12,417 nucleotides of DNA from Spirochaetaceae bacterium (GTDB taxonomy: Bacteria > Spirochaetota > Spirochaetia > SZUA-6 > Fen-1364), in contig PLNO01000225.1 of the NCBI GenBank assembly GCA_003141795.1, positions 1-12,417 on the forward strand, given 5' to 3'. The notes beneath the pieces are model-generated. The model had not been told where the DNA came from and did not search any database. It saw only the letters and a program-made list of their open reading frames with translations. Below are positions 6,026-12,417 of this stretch, piece by piece. The translations under genes were made by a program, and so were the position numbers. Position 1 is the first letter of the stretch; each line of letters opens with the position of its first letter.

Positions 6026-7186
6026 TTACTCCGCCTTCACTTCCTGAACCAGAACCTTCGCTCCATCCTGGACCTTGAAGATGAACGTCGGCTTGTTGGT
6101 CGGCACGCCGTCCTTCATGTCCCAGTCGAACATGATTCCGTGGAAGCCCTTCACGTTCTGCAGGTAGTCGGCGATGAGCTTGCGCTCCGCCTTCAGCTTG
6201 CTGGGGCTGCCGGTGACGCCGGTCTTCTCGATGGCGTCCTTGATCATGTACACAGCGTCGTAGTAGTTGGTGGAGAGGCTCGGGGGCTGCTGGCCCTTGT
6301 GAGCGTCGCCGTAAGCCTGCTTGAACGCGTTCCAGCGGGGGTTGTCGAGGTTCGGGTTGATGTAGTTGTAGATCTCGACCCCGTTGATGTCCTTGCCGCC
6401 GGTGGCGTACAGCTCGGGTGCATCGGCGCTGCTGAAGACGAGGATGTGATCCATCTTCTTCCAGCCGCGGCTCTTGAGCTCCTTGATCAGCTTCGCGGCA
6501 GCGGTGGCGTTGCAGACCATCACCACGCCGTCAGGCTTCTCATTGAGGGCTTTCACGACGAGCGGGCCGAACGTGACGGCGTCCGTCGGGACCTCGACCT
6601 TGTCGAGAACCGAAGCGCCGACCGCCTCGATACCCTTCGCGTGCGCGTCCGCCATCCCGGGCCACGGGCCGTAAGGCTCGACGAACTGCACGACCTTCTT
6701 CATATCGGGGAACTGCTTGGCCCACGCGGAGACGAGCGGCGCCAGACGGTCAGCCGTGGAGGGGAACCACGAAACGGTCCACGGGAAGAACTTCTGCGCG
6801 TACTCGAGCGAGGTGCTCGCGGTGATCGACATCATGCCGTTTTCCACAGCGATGGGCATGGAGGCCATGATGACGGGCTCAGGAACGGGTCCGAGTGCGA
6901 CCAGGGTGTCCTTCACGAGCCGTGCCATCTCCGTGGAACCCTTTTGCGGGTCGAGGGCGGTGTCCACACCGACAACCTTCACGGGCTTGCCCTTGATGCC
7001 ACCGGCGTCATTGATCTCCTTGGCGGCACGTTCGGCGCCCCACTCGAGATACTCGCCGATGCTGGCGATGGCGCCAGTGAGCGAGTTCAGGAACGGAACC
7101 GTCCATTCCTTGGGCGCGGGCTGCGAGCAGCCGACGACCGAAAGAAGCAGCGCTGCCGCGAGGAGCACTCCCACAATCTTCTTCAT
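6026..7186 (-). CDS. livK: Liv-type ABC transporter substrate-binding lipoprotein
   Basis: 386 aa from ATG 7186. Residues 1-19 form a lipoprotein signal (MKK, then a hydrophobic run) ending in VVG-C with Cys20 as the lipidated residue, so the protein is anchored on the outer face of the cytoplasmic membrane or in the periplasm. The mature part is a periplasmic binding protein type I of the Leu/Ile/Val-binding family: FLNSLTGAIASIGEYLEWGAERAAKEINDAGGIKGKPVKVVGVD near the N-terminus, the ligand cleft region ITASTSLEY, and NYYDAVYMIKDAIEKTG towards the end. Ligands of this family include branched-chain amino acids, amides, urea and aromatic compounds, so substrate cannot be read from sequence. 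It is the last gene of the operon. Its Shine-Dalgarno AAGGAGG is fused to the TAA stop of livM (TAAGGAGG), so the two genes are likely translationally linked. Confidence 0.93.
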   Translation of the reverse strand: MKKIVGVLLAAALLLSVVGCSQPAPKEWTVPFLNSLTGAIASIGEYLEWGAERAAKEINDAGGIKGKPVKVVGVDTALDPQKGSTEMARLVKDTLVALGPVPEPVIMASMPIAVENGMMSITASTSLEYAQKFFPWTVSWFPSTADRLAPLVSAWAKQFPDMKKVVQFVEPYGPWPGMADAHAKGIEAVGASVLDKVEVPTDAVTFGPLVVKALNEKPDGVVMVCNATAAAKLIKELKSRGWKKMDHILVFSSADAPELYATGGKDINGVEIYNYINPNLDNPRWNAFKQAYGDAHKGQQPPSLSTNYYDAVYMIKDAIEKTGVTGSPSKLKAERKLIADYLQNVKGFHGIMFDWDMKDGVPTNKPTFIFKVQDGAKVLVQEVKAE

Positions 7187-7195
7187 AGGTCCTCC

Positions 7196-8086
7196 TTACA
7201 GGATATTTCTCTTCCTTCGGTTTCCCGAAAGAAAGGTTTCAATAGAATACACGAAACGCCTCGTGAAGAAACCCTCCGGCTTCAGCACCAGCACGAGGAC
7301 GAGCAGGGCGCCGTAGATGACGATCCGCCACTCCTGGATTTCGGGGGGAAACAGGAGGGGAAGACCGTAGAGGATCGGCGCGAGGACGAGCGTCCCCCAC
7401 TGCGTCATGTAGCCGCCGACGAATATCGTGGTCATCGCGATGCCGACCAGGGCGAAGGTGAAGAAATCGAGATGGAAGCTCTTGTAGATGAAGCCGTACA
7501 GCACGCCGACCCCGCCCGCCAGCGCGCAGCTGAAGGTCTGCAGGAGGATGCCGAGCTTCTTGATGTCCACACCGAGTGAGCTTGCAAGCTCTTTGTCCAC
7601 GAAGACCGCGGAGGAAGCACGCCCGAGCCGCGAATGATCGAAGCGGTAGATGAGGAACCCCACCACGATGAGAAGCCCATAGAGGATGGCGAGGATATAC
7701 CAGCGATGCGCTTCGGGGTTCCCGCCGATGCTGGGCAGGCCGAACATGCCCATCGTGCCGCCGACTATGTTCAGGTTCTGGATCACAGTGCGGGTGATGA
7801 AGATGAAGGCGAACCCGACGATGACCACGGCGAAGGTCGGCGCGTCCCCGATGAACTGGGCCACGATGAACCCGATGAGCGCACCCAGCGCGAAGCCGAT
7901 CACCAGTGCCCAGCCGAAGGGCATGTGAAGCGTCATGACCAGATACCCCGCGGTGTACCCCGAGATGGCCATGTTTGCCACGATGATGAAATGCAGATGC
8001 TGGGCGCGGTACGGGAGGTACAGCGCCCAGCCCATCAGAACGTTCACCGCGGTTATCGCGAGGAAGTAGTACAGCTCCAGCGGCAC
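7196..8086 (-). CDS. livM: Liv-type ABC transporter permease LivM
   Basis: 296 aa from GTG 8086, supported by AGGGGG at spacing 6 that is fused to the livH stop. It is an integral inner-membrane protein with about eight hydrophobic segments. The conserved cytoplasmic coupling loop SRLGRASSAVFVDKELASSLGVDIKKL (about 152-178) contacts the ATPases, and LKPEGFFTRR (268-277) is the usual LivM C-terminal mark. It is shorter than E. coli LivM (about 425 aa), which has an N-terminal extension. A length near 300 is common in other bacteria. It pairs with LivH to form the channel. The tail after 277 is basic (RKRN). Confidence 0.92.
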   Translation of the reverse strand: MPLELYYFLAITAVNVLMGWALYLPYRAQHLHFIIVANMAISGYTAGYLVMTLHMPFGWALVIGFALGALIGFIVAQFIGDAPTFAVVIVGFAFIFITRTVIQNLNIVGGTMGMFGLPSIGGNPEAHRWYILAILYGLLIVVGFLIYRFDHSRLGRASSAVFVDKELASSLGVDIKKLGILLQTFSCALAGGVGVLYGFIYKSFHLDFFTFALVGIAMTTIFVGGYMTQWGTLVLAPILYGLPLLFPPEIQEWRIVIYGALLVLVLVLKPEGFFTRRFVYSIETFLSGNRRKRNIL

Positions 8087-8096
8087 AGCAGTCCCC

Positions 8097-8981
8097 CTAC
8101 ACCTTCGTGCCGAAGAGACCCTTCGGCTTCACCAGAACGATGACCAGCATGATGGCGAACGCGATGGCGTTCGACCATGTGCCCGAGATGTACCCCTGGA
8201 AAAGCGCCTCCAGCACCCCGAGGAGAAGGCCCACGACGAGCCCCCCCGCGAGGTTCCCAAGGCCCGCGATGATGGATACGGCAAGGACCTTGTGCGACAC
8301 GAGCTCGCCGAGTCCGGGAGAGGCCGAGCCCAGGAGCATCGCCAGAAGAACCGCGATGATCCCTCCCAGCACCCCCGACAGGGCGTAGCTGTAGAGGCCG
8401 GTTCTCATGATGGGGATGCCCACGAGTCGCGCGCCGTTGGGGTCTTCCGCAATCGCCCTGAAGGCGCGGCCTGGACGCGTCTTGTACAGGAGGAGGAAGA
8501 AGCACCCGACCGCCACGATCCCGACCGCGAGAGACCAGATCTGTCCGCCCATGATGTTGATGAACCCGCTGTTCACGATGGATGTGCTGGAGGACAGCGA
8601 TTCGGGGAAGGAGATCGGCAGCCCCTGGTTGAAGGTGTGCGAGAGCACGTCGGTGAGGATCATCCCCATTCCCATGGAGAGCACCATCGTCGCGTTGATG
8701 TCCACCGATCCCCGCTTTTGCATCACCTTCTGGAACAGCGGCGCAGAGAGGAGATTCAGGCCCACCGAGGACAGCACGCCCGCGAGGATTCCCAGCGCCA
8801 GATTGTTCCCCGTTGCCTGTAGCACCACCCATGTGATGTACATCGAAAATACCACCACCTGTGGATAGGAGAAGTGGATGATCATTGCAACGAGGAGAAG
8901 GAGGTTGAACCCCGTGACAAGGAGCACGTAGATGCTCCCCAGCGAGAGTCCGTTGATGACCTGGGCTATGAAAAAATTCAT
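8097..8981 (-). CDS. livH: Liv-type ABC transporter permease LivH
   Basis: 294 aa from ATG 8981, only 3 bases after the livF stop. It is an inner-membrane permease with about eight hydrophobic segments. The N-terminus, QVINGLSLGSIYVLLVTGFNLLLLV (7-31), is typical of LivH. The coupling loop GRAFRAIAEDPNGARLVGIPIMRTGLYSYALSG (171-203) and the C-terminal VLVKPKGLFG (282-291) are also family marks. The Shine-Dalgarno site is only a GGGGG inside the end of livF, so translation probably depends on ribosomes finishing livF. Substrate class cannot be decided from the permease. Confidence 0.93.
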   Translation of the reverse strand: MNFFIAQVINGLSLGSIYVLLVTGFNLLLLVAMIIHFSYPQVVVFSMYITWVVLQATGNNLALGILAGVLSSVGLNLLSAPLFQKVMQKRGSVDINATMVLSMGMGMILTDVLSHTFNQGLPISFPESLSSSTSIVNSGFINIMGGQIWSLAVGIVAVGCFFLLLYKTRPGRAFRAIAEDPNGARLVGIPIMRTGLYSYALSGVLGGIIAVLLAMLLGSASPGLGELVSHKVLAVSIIAGLGNLAGGLVVGLLLGVLEALFQGYISGTWSNAIAFAIMLVIVLVKPKGLFGTKV

Positions 8982-8984
8982 GCT

Positions 8985-9704
8985 CTATGCCCCCAGATAC
9001 GCTTCTTTGACGCCGGAGTCATTCAGCAGCTGCTCGGAGGTTCCCGAAAGGGCCACTCTGCCCGTCTCCAGGACGTACCCCCGCTGGGCGCATTTCAGCG
9101 CTTTGTTCGCATTCTGCTCCGAGAGAAGGATCGAGTACCCTTCCCTATTCAGTCGGCACAGGATCGTGAAGATGTCGTTCACGACGATGGGCGCCAGGCC
9201 TATGGAGGGCTCGTCCACCATGATCAGCTTCGGCGCCGACATGAGGGCCCTGCCGATGGCCAGCATCTGCCGCTCTCCGCCGCTCAGCGTGCGGGCGATC
9301 TGGTCCTTGCGCTTGTTCAATATCGGGAACCATTCGTAGACGCGCTCCAGATTCGCACGCACGTTGCGCATGTTGTGGTGCGCTCCGAGCAGGAGGTTGT
9401 CCAGAACGCTCATGGAGGCGAAGACGCCCCTTCCCTCGGGCACGAGGCAGAGCCCCGATCGGACGTTGCGGTCCGCGTTGATCCCCGTGATCGGCGCGCC
9501 GTCGAACACGATGCTGCCCGACGTGGGGGTATTGATGCCGAGGATGGTCTCCAGGAGCGTCGTCTTTCCCGCGCCGTTGGATCCGATGAGCACCACGATC
9601 TCCCCCGGGAACACCTCGAGGCTCGTCCCCTTGAGGGCGTTGACGTGGCCGTAGGAGACGCAGAGGTTGTCGACCTTGAGAAGGGGCGTATTATTCGACG
9701 CCAA
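8985..9704 (-). CDS. livF: Liv-type ABC transporter ATPase LivF
   Basis: 239 aa from TTG 9704. The start lies inside the last codons of livG (14-base overlap), with GGAGG 6 bases upstream, and no better start exists before the conserved LLKVDNLCVSYG. Walker A is GSNGAGKTT (41-49), the Q-loop region VPEGRGVF (88-95) is characteristic of LivF, the signature is LSGGERQ (140-146), and Walker B is LIMVDEP (160-166). As usual for LivF the switch position reads EQNANKAL instead of a His. All catalytic motifs are intact, in contrast to LivG. It powers import together with LivG on the cytoplasmic side. The C-terminal EAYLGA closely repeats the LivG end. Confidence 0.94.
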   Translation of the reverse strand: MASNNTPLLKVDNLCVSYGHVNALKGTSLEVFPGEIVVLIGSNGAGKTTLLETILGINTPTSGSIVFDGAPITGINADRNVRSGLCLVPEGRGVFASMSVLDNLLLGAHHNMRNVRANLERVYEWFPILNKRKDQIARTLSGGERQMLAIGRALMSAPKLIMVDEPSIGLAPIVVNDIFTILCRLNREGYSILLSEQNANKALKCAQRGYVLETGRVALSGTSEQLLNDSGVKEAYLGA

Positions 9705-10491
9705 GATACGCCTCCAGAACGCGGGGGTTCTTCTGCACGTCCGCCGGTACGCCCTCGGCGATTTTTTCGCCGAAGTTCAACACCGTCACCATGTCGGAGA
9801 GGTTCATGAGCATCTTCACATCGTGGCTGACGACCACCACGGTGACCCCCGAGCCGCGGATCATGCGGATGATCTCCTCCACCTTGTCGATCTCCTTGAC
9901 GCCCATGCCCGAGGCCGGCTCGTCAAGAAGCACAAGACGGGGCTCGGAGACGAGGGTCCTGGCGATCTGCACGAGCTGACGCTCGGTCCACACCAGGTCG
10001 TTCGCCCATCGCTCGGCGCTGGACTCCATGCCCGTCATGGCAAGGGTGCGAAGCGCCCGTTCCCGTATTTCCGATTCCCGGCGCGATTTCATGAAGGGGA
10101 GGCGGCCGATGAGGTCCAGGGCTTCCGCCCCGACGCCGTCGTTCACCCCCGACATGACGTTCTCCAGCACGGTCATGCTCGGTACGAGCTTGCCGGCCTG
10201 GAAGGTGCGTCGGATACCGAGGTTGGCGATGATGTCCGACCTCTTGTTCGTGATGTTCGTGCCATCGAAGTCGATGGTACCCGCGTTCGGTTTGAGCAAT
10301 CCGGTGATGCAGTTGAACAGGGTCGTCTTCCCGGAACCATTCGGTCCAATGATTCCGTGAATGCTTCCCTTCGCGATCTCGATGTCCACCTTGTCCAGTG
10401 CCACGATGGCTCCGAACGATTTGCTCAGCCCTGAGACCCGAAGCATACAGCTGTCCATAGTGTTGTCGGAGTCTAATTTATCGATGGTCAT
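9691..10491 (-). CDS. livG: Liv-type ABC transporter ATPase LivG with altered signature motif
   Basis: 266 aa from ATG 10491. The start is uncertain: no strong Shine-Dalgarno site is seen there or before the alternatives ATG 10458 and ATG 10446, and homology begins around MLRVSGLSKSFG, residue 16. Walker A is GPNGSGKTT (49-57), the Q-loop TFQ (96-98), Walker B LVLLDEP (186-192) and the switch His is His223 in VVSHD. The insert between Q-loop and signature is typical of LivG. The ABC signature, normally close to LSGGQ or LSYGQ, reads LVWTERQ (166-172), so both glycines and the serine are gone. Walker motifs are intact. With LivF supplying an intact LSGGE, one of the two composite ATP sites would be canonical and the other degenerate. 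It follows the M20 gene by 22 bases. Confidence 0.9.
   Translation of the reverse strand: MTIDKLDSDNTMDSCMLRVSGLSKSFGAIVALDKVDIEIAKGSIHGIIGPNGSGKTTLFNCITGLLKPNAGTIDFDGTNITNKRSDIIANLGIRRTFQAGKLVPSMTVLENVMSGVNDGVGAEALDLIGRLPFMKSRRESEIRERALRTLAMTGMESSAERWANDLVWTERQLVQIARTLVSEPRLVLLDEPASGMGVKEIDKVEEIIRMIRGSGVTVVVVSHDVKMLMNLSDMVTVLNFGEKIAEGVPADVQKNPRVLEAYLGVE
9711..9715 (-). promoter_or_regulatory. Shine-Dalgarno site for the TTG start of livF
   Basis: Plus-strand CCTCC reads GGAGG on the coding strand, 6 bases before TTG 9704 and within the livG coding sequence. It decides the unusual TTG start and suggests translational coupling of the two ATPases. Confidence 0.65.
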
Positions 10492-10513
10492 CTGTCAATG
10501 CGCCACTGATATC

Positions 10514-11746
10514 TCAGGCTTGCGTTGCAAGAAAGCGACTTGCCGCAAGCACGTACACCCGCGCGCATTCTTCCATCTGGTCGATTTCGACGTACTCGTC
10601 GGCCTGATGGGGGATGTGTCGCGGCCCGGGGCCGTTCACGAGGCAGGGGACGTGCTTCAGGGCGCTCAGGAAAGTGCCGTCCGTTGCACCGGGAACCCCG
10701 TTCCAGATCGGTTCCCTGCCCGTGATCTCTCGAAACGCTTCAGCGGAGATGCGCGCGATGGGCTCCTCCTTGGTGATGCCGACAACCGGCCTGTCTTCTA
10801 TGAAATCGATATCCGCATGGAAGTCCGGGTCGGCTGCGGCGCAATCGCGTAGGATCGCCCTGAGGCTGTCCCGCACGACATCGTGGTCCTGCGCGAGTGT
10901 GGTGCGTATGTCGACGTACCCCACCGCTTCCCCGGGCATGACGTTCAACTGCGCAGGGCTTCCCGCCGGAGGGGCCTGCAGCACGGTGAAGGTGACCGAG
11001 GGGAGACCCAGGAAGGGGTCGCGGCCGCAGCACTTCTTCTCCTCCGTCTCGAAACGCTCGAAGGCGAGGATGATGCGCGCCATGCGCGTGTTCGGATTGA
11101 TCCCGCTGAGAGGCATCGCGCCATGGGCCATCTTGCCGTGGACGCGCACGACGGCCCGGATGGCGCCCTTCATGCTGATGCAGAAGTTGTTTTCCTCGGG
11201 CTCGGGGACGAGACAGGCAGACACGTCGTCCGCATGACCTGCCTTGATGAAGTGCTTGACGCCGATCATCATGCCTTCCTCGTCGCACATGAAGCCCAGA
11301 CGGACCTTCCCCTTCCAGGGCACGCCTGCGGTCTTGAACGCCTTCGCGGTGACGAGGGCGATGGCGAGGCCCGCCTTCATGTCGCACGATCCCCTGCCGT
11401 AGATGCGTCCGTCCACGCGCTCCCCGCCGAAGGGCTCGCGCGACCACAGAGCCCGGTCCCCTTCGCTCACGACGTCGGTGTGGCCCTCGATCATGAGGCA
11501 CGGACCCGGCGTTCCCGAATCGAGCGTGGCAATGATGTTCTGCCGGCCCTGCTCCACCTCTTCCACGAGGGGCGTCACGCCGAGCTCCTTGCGGATCCAA
11601 TCCGCGAGGAACCGCACGACGTTGCGCTCCGTGCCGCCGGTCTCCGGGCGGATGACCGAATCGATGCGCACGAGCTCCTGCGTAAGCCGTGCGATCTCTT
11701 CGCCGTCCACGCGCGACAGCAGGCGTTTCTCCTGTGCGTCGATCAT
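10514..11746 (-). CDS. M20-family metallopeptidase / deacylase (ArgE/DapE-like)
   Basis: 410 aa from ATG 11746, which overlaps the panE stop as ATGA; AGGAG lies just upstream. The frame stays open into panE, but the overlap start and homology fix this one. M20 marks: MIEGHTDVVSEGD (85-97, His89 metal, Asp91 catalytic), GRGSCDMKAGLA (117-128, Asp122 bridging metal ligand), CDEEG (154-158, Glu156 catalytic base, Glu157 ligand), PEPE (181-184, Glu182 ligand) and PRHIPHQADEY (375-385, His380 ligand). The dimerisation (lid) domain is about 192-315, with VHGKMAHGAMP (202-212). The full di-zinc set is present, so it should be active. Such enzymes remove acyl groups from amino acids or split dipeptides (acetylornithine, succinyl-diaminopimelate, carnosine-like substrates), and the exact substrate is not readable here. 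Sitting between panE and the transporter genes, it probably processes the imported compound. It is cytoplasmic, with no signal peptide. Confidence 0.92.
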   Translation of the reverse strand: MIDAQEKRLLSRVDGEEIARLTQELVRIDSVIRPETGGTERNVVRFLADWIRKELGVTPLVEEVEQGRQNIIATLDSGTPGPCLMIEGHTDVVSEGDRALWSREPFGGERVDGRIYGRGSCDMKAGLAIALVTAKAFKTAGVPWKGKVRLGFMCDEEGMMIGVKHFIKAGHADDVSACLVPEPEENNFCISMKGAIRAVVRVHGKMAHGAMPLSGINPNTRMARIILAFERFETEEKKCCGRDPFLGLPSVTFTVLQAPPAGSPAQLNVMPGEAVGYVDIRTTLAQDHDVVRDSLRAILRDCAAADPDFHADIDFIEDRPVVGITKEEPIARISAEAFREITGREPIWNGVPGATDGTFLSALKHVPCLVNGPGPRHIPHQADEYVEIDQMEECARVYVLAASRFLATQA

Positions 11747-12417
11747 ACGCTCCTGGCCCTCTCCATCGCCTTGATCAGATGCGTGATGGTGGCATTCACG
11801 GGCGCGGGCACCCCTGCTGCGGCCGCCTCCCGGACGATGGCCCCGTTCATGAAATCGATCTCCGTCGGACGGTTCTTGTCGAAATCCTGCAGCATCGAGG
11901 AGCGATTCGCCCCCGTATTGCGGGAGACATCGTACACCGTGGCCAGGGGATCGTCGTAGGTGAGCCGGATGCCCTTGGCTTTCGCAACGGCAACCGCCTC
12001 GGCGACGAGATCCGCCATGATCGCCTTGGTCTCCTCGGACTCCACGAGCCTTCCGTTGGTCTGATTGGTGATCGCTGTCAGCGCGTTGATCCCGACGTTG
12101 ATGACGAGCTTGCTCCACACGAGGCTCGCCACGTCCTTCTCCACGTGGGTCTCGAAGCCTGCCGCGGCGAGCGCATCGGCGAGGGGACGCAGCTTTTCGT
12201 TGCGGCCGTCGGCCATGCTGACGTGCGTCGGGCCCTTGCCCGCGTGACGGATACGGCCGGGGCCCAGGAATGTGGCGCCCTGCGAGGTGACCCCGGCGGC
12301 CGTCCGTTCCCTGCCGAAATGGCCCCGAAGGATCTCCTCGTTTCCCAGCCCGTTCTGCAGCGTGAGCACGATCGTATCCTTCCTGGCGAAGGGGACGAAC
12401 TGCGCCGCGGCCTGATC
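11743..12417 (-). CDS. panE: 2-dehydropantoate 2-reductase (PanE), 5' end missing
   Basis: The frame is open to the right edge of the window, giving 224 residues. About 80-90 N-terminal residues with the GxGxxG NADPH motif lie outside, so the apparent GTG start at 12369 is internal. PanE reduces ketopantoate to pantoate with NADPH. Visible marks, numbered from the first visible residue: TLQNGLGNEE (19-28), GVTSQGATFLGPGRIRHAGKG (42-62), WSKLVINVGINALTAITNQTNG (101-122) and SSMLQDFDKNRPTEIDFMNGAIV (173-195), then GVPAPVN (202-208). Lys103, Asn107, Asn111, Ser173/174 and Glu186 match the catalytic and substrate-binding residues of E. coli PanE. Family members acting on other 2-keto acids exist, so substrate is probable, not proven, although panB nearby supports ketopantoate. 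It is the first visible gene of the operon, and its TGA overlaps the next ATG. Confidence 0.9.
   Translation of the reverse strand, partial: DQAAAQFVPFARKDTIVLTLQNGLGNEEILRGHFGRERTAAGVTSQGATFLGPGRIRHAGKGPTHVSMADGRNEKLRPLADALAAAGFETHVEKDVASLVWSKLVINVGINALTAITNQTNGRLVESEETKAIMADLVAEAVAVAKAKGIRLTYDDPLATVYDVSRNTGANRSSMLQDFDKNRPTEIDFMNGAIVREAAAAGVPAPVNATITHLIKAMERARSV

Noticed and set aside
6140..7579. Long open frame on the plus strand (479 codons) opposite livK and livM.
   Set aside because: It is the antisense of two clear Liv genes. Its translation is rich in Asp, Glu, His, Arg and Val with no domain, as expected from GC-rich codon bias.
10883..11959. Plus-strand open frame of 358 codons opposite the M20 gene and the end of panE.
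   Set aside because: It is a shadow of conserved minus-strand genes and has no recognisable motifs.
10514..12118. Apparent 534-residue protein that would extend the M20 enzyme into panE.
   Set aside because: The extra N-terminal 124 residues are an out-of-frame reading of panE. The M20 homology starts at ATG 11746, which overlaps the panE stop.
1..12417. CRISPR arrays, insertion sequences, tRNA genes, phage genes or tandem repeats.
   Set aside because: No repeat-spacer pattern, transposase motifs, terminal inverted repeats or tRNA-like cloverleaf was seen on reading through; the window is nearly all coding.

Overview
The window looks like ordinary chromosomal DNA of a GC-rich, diderm-type, probably anaerobic and probably motile bacterium. 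The lineage cannot be fixed from this sequence alone. A large DUF115/MptE-like protein, an orphan Memo-family protein, a degenerate GGDEF membrane protein and a Liv-type transporter with an M20 peptidase would fit Spirochaetota or Synergistota. That is a guess from gene families, not a measurement. Starts are mostly ATG with strong GGAGG-type Shine-Dalgarno sites, plus GTG and TTG starts.

Region 1 (1-3947). The 3' end of an unrecognised gene overlaps a DUF115/MptE-like gene (559 aa from a GTG start). Tail to tail with it, overlapping by 10 bases, is a Memo/AmrB-family gene on the minus strand. Divergent from that gene is a two-pass membrane protein whose C-terminal domain is a GGDEF fold lacking the GGDEF and RxxD residues.

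Region 2 (3948-6025). A perfect 14-bp inverted repeat serves as terminator between the GGDEF-like gene and panB (ketopantoate hydroxymethyltransferase, minus). From a 121-bp divergent region with a recognisable TTGACA promoter, a P1/S58-family self-processing amidohydrolase is read on the plus strand. It ends at a second hairpin that also terminates the large minus-strand operon.

Region 3 (6026-12417). One tightly packed minus-strand operon runs in transcription order panE (5' end cut by the window edge), an M20 metallopeptidase/deacylase, livG, livF, livH, livM and livK. Genes are joined by an ATGA overlap, a TTG start inside the previous gene, and Shine-Dalgarno sites fused to stop codons. 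No promoter for it lies in the window.

How the parts may work together: the Liv-type importer could bring in valine or another amino-acid-like compound. Valine transaminated to 2-oxoisovalerate feeds PanB, and PanE then gives pantoate. The M20 enzyme and the P1 amidohydrolase could free amino acids or beta-alanine from amides. This link to pantothenate is inference; panC, panD and a transaminase are not present here. I see no CRISPR array, transposon, tRNA, rRNA or phage feature. The most unusual details are a LivG subunit with a lost ABC signature motif, and a P1 enzyme with an Asn-Thr self-cleavage site of the NylC type. No convincing wholly new system is visible.
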